A DNA stretch of 64,000 bases, taken from NCBI GenBank assembly GCA_036389295.1, contig DASVQB010000051.1, forward strand, positions 41,575 to 105,574, read 5' to 3'. The position numbers and the translations under genes are program-made. The DNA comes from AC-37 sp036389295. GTDB lineage: Bacteria; Actinomycetota; Thermoleophilia; Solirubrobacterales; Thermoleophilaceae. The first letter of the stretch is position 1. Each line of letters starts with the position of its first letter. Shown in pieces: positions 17,650-25,888 of the stretch. Under the pieces are notes generated by a model, which searched no databases, was not told the DNA's origin, and saw nothing but the letters and a program-made list of their open reading frames with translations.

Positions 17650-18327
17650 CTATCGAGTCCTTGCCTTGAGCTGCCTGTAGCGGTCACGCCGATGGGCGTG
17701 GTCCCAGCCCTTGCCGTCGCCTCCGCGGGAGCGCGGCTGCGCGGCCCTCCAGATCGCCTTGCGCTGAGCTTGCATCGCCCGCCGCAGCGCGCCGCGACGG
17801 GCACGATCCCTGTTTGCCTGCTTGAGGCGGTCGTACTCGACGCACCAGCGCCGCTCCGTCTTTGACAGCGCCTTGAGCGGGTCGGTCCCCTTGCCGAGCT
17901 GCGACAGCACGGCCTTCGAGACCCCGACGTAGCGGAAGTGCCAGTCCTCGCCGACGCGACGGCCCTCGTCCCACGACCAGCCCCACCTCATCCCGCGGCG
18001 CATGATCCACGCGCGAGCGGGCCTGCCGAGGACGTCGACCGCGATGCCCCAGCCGTGGTTCGAGGTGTACGGCGGGGCCGCCGGCGGCGGCCGGTGGTTC
18101 CAGAAGTACAGCTGCGCGGCGCGCGAGCGCGCGCTCGAGTTCGGGCCCGCCGGCATGAAGTCCGCTCCGGCAATCCCGTCCGCGATCGCGGCCGCGCGCA
18201 TCGCGTTCCAGGTCAGCGCGGCCTCCGGCCACAGCCGACCGCCGGGGATGGGCCGGGTGTTCGCGGCCGTGAAGAGCCCGTTCTGCTGGACGCCGAGCTG
18301 CCGACCGTTGACGTTGACCGGGGACAT
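17650..18327 (-). CDS. M15-type (VanY/DacB-like) peptidase with C-terminal basic module
   Basis: 225 residues from ATG 18327, chosen because GAGGG lies eight bases upstream; a GTG at 18336 is the alternative. The zinc site is visible: SNHGWGIAVDV supplies His and Asp, and GEDWHFRYVG supplies the catalytic acid and last His of the M15 family. It should cleave D,D- or L,D-peptide bonds of peptidoglycan. From about residue 155 the protein carries the module TERRWCVEYDRLK...RDRYRQLKARTR shared with the GH19 enzyme. It is the first gene of the leftward operon. Confidence 0.8.
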   Translation of the reverse strand: MSPVNVNGRQLGVQQNGLFTAANTRPIPGGRLWPEAALTWNAMRAAAIADGIAGADFMPAGPNSSARSRAAQLYFWNHRPPPAAPPYTSNHGWGIAVDVLGRPARAWIMRRGMRWGWSWDEGRRVGEDWHFRYVGVSKAVLSQLGKGTDPLKALSKTERRWCVEYDRLKQANRDRARRGALRRAMQAQRKAIWRAAQPRSRGGDGKGWDHAHRRDRYRQLKARTR

Positions 18328-18350
18328 TTCGCGCACCCTCGCAGCAGCCC

Positions 18351-18405
18351 CGTCACGGTTGCGTCACAGCGATAAAGAGGACTTTTTAGGTTTTTGTCCT
18401 TATCC
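18351..18405. promoter_or_regulatory. Divergent promoter region with direct and inverted repeats
   Basis: This short AT-rich island separates the injection operon from the BTAD activator. CGTCAC occurs at 18351 and again at 18362, an 11-base period of the kind bound by SARP/OmpR-type activators. Just right of it an imperfect dyad pairs GATAAAGAGGAC (18371-18382) with GTCCTTATC (18396-18404). The AT content is far above its surroundings. Function as operator is inferred. Confidence 0.5.
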
Positions 18406-18449
18406 CGAGGCGACGTGCAAGGCTCGGAAGCGGAACGAGGGGATCGGGG

Positions 18450-19145
18450 GTGGTGACCGAGGTACGCATTCTCGGCGGGTTCGAGCTTCGCTCCGAGACC
18501 TCGGTCATCCCACTGCCGATGTCCGCCCAGCGCGTGATCGCCTTCCTCGCCATCCAGCGAGGCCCCGTCGAGCGGGCGTACGTCGCGGGCACGCTGTGGT
18601 GCGACTCCTCCGAGGAGCGCGCCTCCGCCAGTCTGCGCACCGTGCTCTGGCGGCTGCCCGCCCCCGCCCGTGCGCTCCTGCGCCTGAGGGGCACCCAGAT
18701 GGCGCTGTCCGACCCCACCGGCGTCGACCTGCACCGCACGTCCGACCGCGCGCGCCGGCTGGTGCAGGGCGGACAGCCGGCGACCGGCGACCTCACCGCC
18801 CTGTCCCTGGCCGGCGAGCTCTTGCCCGACTGGTACGACGACTGGCTCCTGATCGAACGCGAGCGCTTCCGGCAGCTGCGGCTCCACGCCCTCGAGTCCC
18901 TGTGCGAGAGGCTCGCCGCGGAGGGCCGCTTCGGGGAGGCGATCGAGGCCGGCACCGCGGCGGTCGCTGTCGAGCCCCTGCGCGAGAGCGCCCATCGCGC
19001 GCTGATCAGGGCCCACGTCGCCGAGGGGAACCCGGGCGAGGCCCTTCGCGAGTACCGGCTCTACTCACGGCTCCTCAGGGACCAGCTCGGGCTCGAGCCG
19101 TCTCCGCTCATCTCGCGCCTCGTGCCAGCGCTCGGGATCGAGTGA
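18450..19145 (+). CDS. BTAD (SARP-like) transcriptional activator
   Basis: 231 residues; the first of two adjacent GTG codons is used, behind GAGGGG. Residues 1-90 (VRILGGFELRSETSVIPLP, AYVAGTLWCDSSEERASASL) form an OmpR-type winged helix, and residues 95-231 form the bacterial transcriptional activation domain with the typical WYDDWLLIERERFRQLRLHA and EPLRESAHRALIRAHVAEGN segments. Such proteins activate secondary-metabolite or phage-like operons by binding direct repeats. It is divergent from the lysis/injection operon across 122 bases holding candidate repeats, so it is the likely switch. Confidence 0.8.
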   Translation: MVTEVRILGGFELRSETSVIPLPMSAQRVIAFLAIQRGPVERAYVAGTLWCDSSEERASASLRTVLWRLPAPARALLRLRGTQMALSDPTGVDLHRTSDRARRLVQGGQPATGDLTALSLAGELLPDWYDDWLLIERERFRQLRLHALESLCERLAAEGRFGEAIEAGTAAVAVEPLRESAHRALIRAHVAEGNPGEALREYRLYSRLLRDQLGLEPSPLISRLVPALGIE

Positions 19146-19180
19146 CGCCGTGGTGATGCTGCGGCTGCGAAGCTCGGCCG

Positions 19181-19378
19181 ATGGACGACGAGCGGAGCCG
19201 AGCATGTGTCCTGCGCGTCTGGACGCATGCGGGCGACGATCGGGTGAGCGGTCGCCTGATGTGGACGGACGCCCCCACGGACGGCCGCGACGTCGAGGTT
19301 GCGACGAGCGGCGTCGCACGCGGCGTCGAGCCGTTGCTCGAGCTGGTGCGCGACTGGATCGAGGAGCGGAGCGGCTAG
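19181..19378 (+). CDS. Small conserved-looking protein, unknown
   Basis: 65 residues, ATG 19181, 35 bases after the activator. It has the layout VLRVWTHAGDDRVSGRLMWT - DVEVATSGVARGVEPLLELVRDWIEE, an antiparallel beta sheet followed by one helix. Actinobacteria carry many short proteins of this shape next to regulators. Ribosome-binding site is weak. Probably co-transcribed with the activator. Function unknown. Confidence 0.5.
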   Translation: MDDERSRACVLRVWTHAGDDRVSGRLMWTDAPTDGRDVEVATSGVARGVEPLLELVRDWIEERSG

Positions 19379-19393
19379 CCGACCGCGCCCGCC

Positions 19394-19759
19394 TCAGAAG
19401 AAGTCGTCCGCGGTGTCCGAGACGTCGATGTCGCGGCCCTCGTACGGAGGCGGGAGCGTGCCCGGCGAGGCCCACTGCGTCGCGTCGGCGTGATCGGTCG
19501 GCTTGTCGCCGAACCCGCACTCCGACGAGCAGAGGTGGGGCCTGCCGGTGTAGTGGGCGGTCCAGATCCGAACGTCGGCCGGGTGGAGCCCGGCGGCTTC
19601 GAGCGACTGCTTGACCGCCGGCCAGCTCGACACGGAGAAGTAGACCACCGGGCGGTGGACGCCCGCCGCGATCCGCCCCTTGGCCCACGGCCCCACCTCC
19701 GAGTAGGGCATGTCGCCCGCCTCGAAGTCGCCGGCGTCTCCGATCCCCTCGCCGCTCAC
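19394..19759 (-). pseudogene. Truncated GH25/DUF1906-like lysozyme-type gene
   Basis: The 121-residue frame matches only the C-terminal half of actinobacterial glycoside-hydrolase-like proteins: AAGVHRPVVYFSVSSWPAVK, DVRIWTAHYTGRPHLC, ATQWAS and RDIDVSDTADDFF. The N-terminal half, with the catalytic acidic residues of the TIM barrel, is missing; upstream bases (19760-19840) hold no in-frame continuation. The GTG start at 19759 has no good ribosome-binding site. It may be a remnant of a wall hydrolase or an unusual short protein. Confidence 0.5.
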
Positions 19760-19840
19760 ATCGTCTTCATCTCGAGTCCTCTCCCCTGATACCCAAACTT
19801 GGTGTTGCGGTCAACGCGTCCAGAGTAAGCTCGCGCCACC

Positions 19841-21007
19841 GTGATCGCGGACCTCCACTGCCACTACCCGATGCACGTGATGATGGAGGAGCCGCGGGAC
19901 AGGATCGGGCACATGACCCGCGTGCGCGGTCGCCCGCTCGGCGACAGGGTCCGCGCGATCGTGCTGCGCGCGGCGAGCGCCCTGCTCAGCGACCGCGACC
20001 TGTGGTCCGGAGAGCGCGTCAACCTGGAGCTCCTCCAGCGGGGGAGGGTGAGGCTGGTCTGGTCGGTCCTCCACTCGCCGTTCAACGAGATCGACCTCTC
20101 GCGCCCGTATGGCGCGCCGCCGGAGAGCGACTACTTCCGGAGGCTGCTCGACCAGCTCGAGCGGGTGGAGAGCCACCTCGCCACGTTCGACGACTCGGTG
20201 GCGACGATCGTGTCCGACGCGGACGCGCTGGACCGAGCCCTCGTCGACGACGGCCCGATCGCATTCGTCCACGTCCTCGAGGGCGGGGTCGACCTCGGGG
20301 CCACCCCCGACGAGATCGAGCGCAACGTCGCCACGCTGAGGCGGCGCGGCGTCGCGTACGTGACGCTCGCGCACCTCTTCTACCGGCGGGTCGCGACGAA
20401 CGCGCACGCCATCCCGTTCCTTCCCGAGCGCGTCTACGACTGGGTGTTCCGCCAGCCCGAGGGCGAGGGGCTCACGGAGCTCGGCCGCGCGGCCGTGGAG
20501 GCCATGGGGCGGAACCGCATCCTCGTGGACCTCGCGCACATGCGCGGGGACGCGATCGAGGAGACGTTCGAGGTCCTCGACCGCGTCGCCCCCGACATGC
20601 CGATCGTCAACTCTCACGCCGGCTACCGCTTCGGGGAGCAGGAGTACATGCTCGACGCCCCGACGGTCGAGCGGATCGCGAGGCGGCGGGGGATGGTCGG
20701 GCTGATCCTTGCGCAGCACCAGCTCAACGACGGGATCAGGAAGAAGGAGACCGAGACCTTCGAGGAGTCCTTCGAGGTGCTCCGCAGGCACGTCGACAAG
20801 CTGCACGAGATCACGGGCAGCCACGAGTACGTGGGGATCGGCAGCGACTTCGACGGCTTCATCAAGCCGACGATGGGCGGGATCGAGAGCATGTCCGACA
20901 TGGCGAAGCTCGAAGACGCGCTGACGAGGCACTACGGGGCTGCCGACGCCGAGCTGATCGCCTCGGGGAACGCCCGTCGCGTGCTCCGCGAGCTCTGGCG
21001 GAGCTGA
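19841..21007 (+). CDS. M19-family membrane dipeptidase
   Basis: 388 residues from GTG 19841; a TAAGCT box ends nine bases upstream, so the transcript may be leaderless. Metal ligands of the renal dipeptidase family are present: DLHCH at the N-terminus, VHVLEGG, VNSHAGYRFG and GSDFDG. The family hydrolyses dipeptides and acts as a binuclear zinc enzyme. Length is normal. No signal peptide, so it is probably cytoplasmic. It follows the truncated gene and opens a rightward series including secreted proteins. Confidence 0.85.
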   Translation: MIADLHCHYPMHVMMEEPRDRIGHMTRVRGRPLGDRVRAIVLRAASALLSDRDLWSGERVNLELLQRGRVRLVWSVLHSPFNEIDLSRPYGAPPESDYFRRLLDQLERVESHLATFDDSVATIVSDADALDRALVDDGPIAFVHVLEGGVDLGATPDEIERNVATLRRRGVAYVTLAHLFYRRVATNAHAIPFLPERVYDWVFRQPEGEGLTELGRAAVEAMGRNRILVDLAHMRGDAIEETFEVLDRVAPDMPIVNSHAGYRFGEQEYMLDAPTVERIARRRGMVGLILAQHQLNDGIRKKETETFEESFEVLRRHVDKLHEITGSHEYVGIGSDFDGFIKPTMGGIESMSDMAKLEDALTRHYGAADAELIASGNARRVLRELWRS

Positions 21008-21018
21008 CGCTCGGCCTC

Positions 21019-21047
21019 TTGACAGCGACGGGAGGCGCGCTTAGGGT
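21019..21047 (+). promoter_or_regulatory. Sigma70-type promoter before the large secreted protein
   Basis: TTGACA (21019-21024) and TAGGGT (21042-21047) are separated by 17 bases, upstream of the GTG at 21155. The leader of about 100 bases contains a good ribosome-binding site just before the start. Confidence 0.5.
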
Positions 21048-21154
21048 CGGGTGACCGCGCAGGACGCGCACGCTCCGTGGGCAAGGACGCGTCGGACCTC
21101 TGGCCGGGCCGGCCGCTCACGCAAATCTCGACTCGCAAAGGTGGGGGATCGCTC

Positions 21155-23980
21155 GTGCTCCATGGGGATGGCAGTCGCGCATGGCTGCGCTCGAGGCTCC
21201 TCTACGTCGTGGCCGGCCTCGTCGCCGCGGCGGCGGCCGCGACGCCGGTCATAGCCACCGGCGACCAGAGCGACTCGGGAGCCCCGTTCGGCCCCTCGTC
21301 GAGCGACCCGGCCGCGCAGGCGGCGCTGCGCCAGGCGGAGGACCGCGAGCAGCGCGAGCGGTCCCGGCTCGCGAGCCCCGGCGCCCGCCACGCGCGGCAG
21401 GTCTCGCGCACCGCGTTCCGCGGGGCCTCGCGCGACGACGCCCTCGCGATCGCGCGCTCGCACCATCCGGACTTCGTGGAGCAGCCGCTCTGGCGCGGCC
21501 CGCGCCTGCGCGACGGCGAGCGGATCAGGGACTACGTCGGAGAGTTCTCCGCGCTGGTCGACCGGCCGAGCGGGCCGGACATCCTGCTCGAGTCCACCGC
21601 GCCGCTGGCGACCCCGGACGGGGACCCCGTCGACACGACGCTGGTCCCCCACGGCGCCGACCTCGTCCCGACCAACGCGCCGGGGCGGACCGCGATCGCA
21701 CGCGACGCGCGGCGCGGAGTGCGGCTGGGCGCCTCGGGCGTCGGGCTCCACGTGCCGGGCACCGGCACGGACTCGACGGCCGCGGTGAGCGGCGACAAGG
21801 CGTTCTTCGCCGACGTGGGCAGCGGGCCCGACACCGACCTCCTGGTCGCACCCGCGCCGCAGGGGGTGGAGCTCGCGTTCCAGCTTCGATCGGCCGACAG
21901 CCCGGCCGACCCGACCCTCGCGCTCGACCTCCCGGCGGGCGCCGAGCTGCGCGTCCACACGCAGACGCCGCCGTTCGCCGAGGGCCGGGCGGGCGCGGCC
22001 GAGGTGGTCGGCGGCGGCCGCACCCTCGCGACCGTGGCCCCGCCGGTGGCCGTCGACGCCGACGGCCAGCCGGTCGCCGCCTCGTACGAGGCCCGCGGCA
22101 ACGACCTCGTCGTGCACGTCGACCACCGCGGCAGGGACGTGCGCTACCCGATCCTGGTCGACCCGTACGTCGTCGAGAACTTCGTCGGGACCGACTTCAA
22201 GGACGCGAACAACCCCGGCACCAAGTGGACCTACGGCGAGACGATCGCGCCGTTCGGCGGCTCGCAGGGCGGCGCCGCCCCGGTCACCGGCACCGGTCTG
22301 AACCTCGAGATGTACCAGGGCTCGTACTACGCGGCGACGCAGTGGGCGCAGTGGATCTGGGCACCTCCGGCCAACAGCCGGATCGTCCGCGTCGACTTCG
22401 TCCACGTGGCGCACGACTTCAACTCGAGCAACGTGCAGCTCGGGATCGTCGGCTGCTGCTACGTGTGGCAGGGCGACCCCACCCCCGCCGACGGGCGCAG
22501 CAACACGCCGTACACGATCACCGGCGCCCAGACCGACACCTACCGCACGATCTGCACCGACGCGGTGAACCCGTGCGCGACCGGCGGCGCCTCCGACGGC
22601 AACGTCGCGGTGTTCCGCTTCCTGAGCACCGGCGGCGGCAACCCGCGCGCTCGCTCCAACTACGCGGCGGTCGGGCAGGCGCAGATGTCGGTCTGGGAGA
22701 ACCACCCGCCGAGCGTCACCGGCATCACGGTGGCCCCGCCGACGAGTTGGGTCGACTCCGGGACCCACACGTTCCGGGCGAACGCCACCGACGACGGCCT
22801 GGGCCTCAAGTCGATGAGCTTCCAGCGTCCGTCGATCTCGAGCCCGCCGACGGTCACGACCGCCGAGTCGAACGCGAGCTGCAACGGCGACCGCCGCTCG
22901 GCCTGCCCGCTCAGCGCGAGCTTCCCCGCCAACGGCACGTCGTACTCGTACTCGTACTCCGACCTGCCGGAGGGCGACAACAAGCTCGGGCTGCGCGCGA
23001 TCGACTTCATCGGCAACCCGAGCTCGGGCCAGTGGCCGAACGGCACCTGGGACGACTACTCCTGGCACGTCAAGGCCGACCACTCGGCGCCGGTCATCAC
23101 CGGCCTGAGCGGCCCGCTGTACGACGACCGCAACCAGGCCGACGAGCTCGGCAACGTCAACACCGGCGCGATCTCGGCCGACGAGACGGTGACCGTCGCG
23201 GCCAACGACGGCTCGACGGCCGCGCCGCGCTCCGGCGTCGCGAGCGTCGAGATGCGGGTCGACGGCGCACTCCGGCACCCGGAGGACCGCGTGAACCTGT
23301 CCTGCACGGCCAGCGGCTGCCCGTACAGCGCCGGGAGCCCCACGTTCACCTTCCACCCGTCCGAGTACGACAACGGCACGCACACGATCACGATCCTCGT
23401 CCGCGACAAGATCGCGGACCCGAACTGGGGCACGACCGGAGCGCACACCACGATCAGCCAGTTCGACGTGAACGTGGACAACGACGACCCCGATCCGGGG
23501 ACGTTCGCCAGCCTGGACGGCGGCTCTCCCAGCACGGCCTCCGACCTCACCCCGGCCCAGGACTCCCAGGCGCGGTCGGTGGTGGCCGCGAACGCGTCCA
23601 ACCCGGCCGCCGACCTGAACCACGTGATCGGGCTCTGGGGCTACACCCTCACCGAGGTGGGTCAGCTCCAGACCGGCCCGGCCCAGACGAGCGGCGCGAG
23701 CGCCGTCGTCGGAGCGGTCGTGACGCTGTCGCTGACGGCTCCGCACGACGTCGACACCCAGGTCCCGGCGTACTCCGTCCCCTGGCCCGGCACGGACGAC
23801 CCGATCCCGTACCGCGCCCAGTTCGCGGGCCCGGCGGTCGCCGACCTGTCGGTCCAGGTCGACTTCGCGACGGGCTCGGTGATCGACATCCGCCCCGGCG
23901 TCGACTCGACGGCGAGCAAGTTCGATCCGGTGGCGGGCTCGCCGCCGTTGCCCCCGCAGCCGGTGAACCCTGACAGTTGA
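21155..23980 (+). CDS. Large secreted surface protein, Solirubrobacterales type
   Basis: 941 residues from GTG 21155, preceded by AGGTGGGGG at a suitable distance. Residues 9-40 are a signal sequence (LRSRLLYVVAGLVAAAAAAT). Residues 70-350 form a conserved N-terminal region seen in RHS-like and other wall proteins of this group: ESTAPLATPDG, DTDLLVAPAPQGVELAFQLR and, at its end, DVRYPILVDPYVVE. The remainder is beta-rich, with an NHPPSVTGITVAPP spacer and Ig-like repeats in which animal-type 'DRSAPVITGLSG' phrases recur. No RHS core or catalytic motif is seen. Function is unknown, probably surface structure or adhesion. Confidence 0.75.
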   Translation: MLHGDGSRAWLRSRLLYVVAGLVAAAAAATPVIATGDQSDSGAPFGPSSSDPAAQAALRQAEDREQRERSRLASPGARHARQVSRTAFRGASRDDALAIARSHHPDFVEQPLWRGPRLRDGERIRDYVGEFSALVDRPSGPDILLESTAPLATPDGDPVDTTLVPHGADLVPTNAPGRTAIARDARRGVRLGASGVGLHVPGTGTDSTAAVSGDKAFFADVGSGPDTDLLVAPAPQGVELAFQLRSADSPADPTLALDLPAGAELRVHTQTPPFAEGRAGAAEVVGGGRTLATVAPPVAVDADGQPVAASYEARGNDLVVHVDHRGRDVRYPILVDPYVVENFVGTDFKDANNPGTKWTYGETIAPFGGSQGGAAPVTGTGLNLEMYQGSYYAATQWAQWIWAPPANSRIVRVDFVHVAHDFNSSNVQLGIVGCCYVWQGDPTPADGRSNTPYTITGAQTDTYRTICTDAVNPCATGGASDGNVAVFRFLSTGGGNPRARSNYAAVGQAQMSVWENHPPSVTGITVAPPTSWVDSGTHTFRANATDDGLGLKSMSFQRPSISSPPTVTTAESNASCNGDRRSACPLSASFPANGTSYSYSYSDLPEGDNKLGLRAIDFIGNPSSGQWPNGTWDDYSWHVKADHSAPVITGLSGPLYDDRNQADELGNVNTGAISADETVTVAANDGSTAAPRSGVASVEMRVDGALRHPEDRVNLSCTASGCPYSAGSPTFTFHPSEYDNGTHTITILVRDKIADPNWGTTGAHTTISQFDVNVDNDDPDPGTFASLDGGSPSTASDLTPAQDSQARSVVAANASNPAADLNHVIGLWGYTLTEVGQLQTGPAQTSGASAVVGAVVTLSLTAPHDVDTQVPAYSVPWPGTDDPIPYRAQFAGPAVADLSVQVDFATGSVIDIRPGVDSTASKFDPVAGSPPLPPQPVNPDS

Positions 23981-24006
23981 ACCCACGAGCGACTAGGACA
24001 CGAGCA

Positions 24007-24879
24007 ATGATCCGCATGACGGTCTCGAAGGTCAGGGCGTGGAGCGCCGCGCTCTTGCTGGTCGCCCTCGCGCTGCCGGCGGCGGCGTGGCCGGCCGATC
24101 CCCATCCCGGCAACGGCCACCGGCCGATTCTCCCCGACGGCACCCCCGCCCCCGTCCACTTCATCCAGCACGGCGGCTCGATGGCGTCGAGCTTCTTCAA
24201 CTACGACGGCCCGTGGTACCCGGCGACCGATCGGAACGCCCACGGCTCAAAGGACCCCAACAAGCGCGACTGGCCGATCACCGTGATCTTCTGGCACGAG
24301 GCCTCGAAGAGCCGGATCAGGGCGGCGCTCGGCAAGTCCGGCCCGCTCGCCTCGGCCGGGTTCCGGATGAACTCCGGCGCGAGGGTCTTCGGGCCGTACA
24401 AGTTCGTCAACCAGCAGAACGGCGAGATCACGAAGGGCTACGACTCCGACCAGGGCATGAAGAACGACTGCAACGAGGTCGGCACCAACATCCACGTGCG
24501 GCTGTACTCGGCGGACCAGCACCGGCTGTACGACCCGAGCCAGAACGGCTGGGGCCACTACGTCGTCGCGTCGACCCACCTCGACCACGGCGAGCACGAC
24601 TACCCGAAGAACACGCCGGGTCGTCCCGATCCGGAGCTCTGCGAGGCCGCGGACCCGTGGGAGGGCCGCTCGGAGGACGCCGCCAAGCGGCTCGTCAACA
24701 AGATCCAGACGGTCAAGACCGCGCAGGGCTCGTCGAACGCCACGTTCGGCACGATCGAGCCGAACGTGGCGAACCTCGACAACTACCTGGGCAACCTCGG
24801 CAGGCAGCACTGGGAGAAGAAGAACACCCACAGGTGGCAGAGCGACGGCTACGCGACCAAGGTCGAGGTCCTGCCCTAG
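24007..24879 (+). CDS. Secreted protein of unknown function
   Basis: 290 residues, ATG 24007 (ATG 24016 also possible), 26 bases after the preceding stop, so likely in the same operon. A signal peptide is clear: basic start, LLLVALALPAAAWPA. The mature part is hydrophilic and rich in His, Asp and Asn (STHLDHGEHDYPKNTPG, WPITVIFWHEASKSRIR). Two cysteines could pair. I do not recognise the family. Confidence 0.65.
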   Translation: MIRMTVSKVRAWSAALLLVALALPAAAWPADPHPGNGHRPILPDGTPAPVHFIQHGGSMASSFFNYDGPWYPATDRNAHGSKDPNKRDWPITVIFWHEASKSRIRAALGKSGPLASAGFRMNSGARVFGPYKFVNQQNGEITKGYDSDQGMKNDCNEVGTNIHVRLYSADQHRLYDPSQNGWGHYVVASTHLDHGEHDYPKNTPGRPDPELCEAADPWEGRSEDAAKRLVNKIQTVKTAQGSSNATFGTIEPNVANLDNYLGNLGRQHWEKKNTHRWQSDGYATKVEVLP

Positions 24880-24903
24880 CGGCGTGCGCGGTATAACGCC
24901 GCC

Positions 24904-25839
24904 GTGCCGGTAGCGATCGACCAGCCCGGCCTGCACGACCTGGCCAGGCTCGGTCACCCGGCGGCGATCGTGCTCGACGAGCGCCATCGGACCAGCCCGC
25001 CGATCCCGTTCGCGATCACGCCCGGCGGCCACCGCCGTTACCCGTTCGCGCGCGTCCGGCTGCGCGCCCGGGTCCGCATCGCGGGGTCGACCACCGGCGG
25101 GGCGGGCTACCTCGAGGTGCTGACCGGGCACGGCTCGTCCGCGTCGCCCGAGTTCGTCGCGTCGCGCAGGGGCGGGCGGCTGCGGATCGAGTGGAGCACC
25201 GTCGACGTCAACGGCGAGCGGGTCCACCGCGCCCGCGGCCGGTCGATCGACGTCGACTTCACGAACTACGTGCTGTTCGACGACGCCGGCGCCGGCCGGC
25301 ACAGCCTGCGCTTCAAGCTCACGAGGCTGCCCGGCTTCCACTTCGAGCGGGTGACGATCAGCCCGACCAGCGGGATCGAGCTGACCAGCGCGTCCCCCTA
25401 CCCGCTCACCGCCTCCGCGCGCTCGGTCGACCCGCGCGATCCGGTCGCCGGACGGCCCACGACGCTGGAGGTCCGCGTCCACAACCGCGGCGACCGGCCG
25501 GCGCGGCGGGTGGTGGTCGCCCTCCAGCCCGACCGCGGCATACGGCTCGTGGGCGCGATCGGGTCGAGCCACTGGCCGGACGTCGCACCGGGCCGCACGG
25601 TGACGAGGCGGGTCCGGGCGATCCCCCTCACGCCCGGCGAGCACCGGATGGAGGTGTCCGCCGCGAGCAGCGTCGGCTCCTCCGCCGGGACCCTGGTGGT
25701 CGAGGCCCGCGCAGCCGCCGGGGACTCCGGCGGGGGCGTGCCCGCCGCCGTCTGGTGGGCCGCGGGCGGCCTGCTGGTCGCCGGCGGCGCGGCGGTGCTG
25801 CTCCGGCGGCGGTCGGGGCGTCCCGCGCCGCCCGCCTGA
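24904..25839 (+). CDS. C-terminally anchored surface protein with CARDB-like domain
   Basis: 311 residues from GTG 24904. A TATAAC box (24892-24897) lies six bases upstream, so the message is probably leaderless. No N-terminal signal peptide is evident, which is odd because the C-terminus has a single membrane span (AVWWAAGGLLVAGGAAVLL) followed by RRRSGR, the pattern of a wall-facing anchored protein. Residues 170-265 (LEVRVHNRGDRPARRVVVAL, TPGEHRMEVSAASS) are like CARDB/DUF11 beta-sandwich domains. The true start could lie upstream, but no frame supports it. Confidence 0.6.
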   Translation: MPVAIDQPGLHDLARLGHPAAIVLDERHRTSPPIPFAITPGGHRRYPFARVRLRARVRIAGSTTGGAGYLEVLTGHGSSASPEFVASRRGGRLRIEWSTVDVNGERVHRARGRSIDVDFTNYVLFDDAGAGRHSLRFKLTRLPGFHFERVTISPTSGIELTSASPYPLTASARSVDPRDPVAGRPTTLEVRVHNRGDRPARRVVVALQPDRGIRLVGAIGSSHWPDVAPGRTVTRRVRAIPLTPGEHRMEVSAASSVGSSAGTLVVEARAAAGDSGGGVPAAVWWAAGGLLVAGGAAVLLRRRSGRPAPPA

Positions 25840-25851
25840 AGCGCCCTCGGC

Positions 25852-25888
25852 TCAGCCCCCGAGCCGCCCGCCCACGAACTGGGTCACG
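25852..25888. repeat. Right copy of 37-bp direct repeat (attR-like)
   Basis: Same 37-base sequence as 1903-1939 with one difference at 25885. Here it is the last twelve codons, including the TGA, of the methyltransferase gene. The identity begins exactly at the stop codon. Confidence 0.9.

Larger units (their letters stand above)
1903..25888. mobile_element. Putative integrated island bearing the contractile-injection operon
   Basis: The 24-kb segment is bounded by a 36/37 direct repeat. The right copy is the 3' end of an intact methyltransferase gene and the left copy is an isolated duplicate, as in elements that integrate into gene 3' ends. The interior holds a tail-like injection operon, a lysis cassette and its activator. 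Against the idea: no integrase, excisionase or transposase is visible inside, and the right 5 kb (M19 peptidase, secreted proteins) looks chromosomal. The boundaries are an inference; the repeats themselves are seen. Confidence 0.35.

Noticed and set aside
2304..18327. Complete prophage
   Set aside because: Only tail-type and lysis genes are present; no terminase, portal, capsid, integrase or replication gene in the window.
21041..23986. Long minus-strand frame opposite the large secreted protein
   Set aside because: Translation is Arg/Val/Gly-rich without motifs; the plus strand has signal peptide and family segments.
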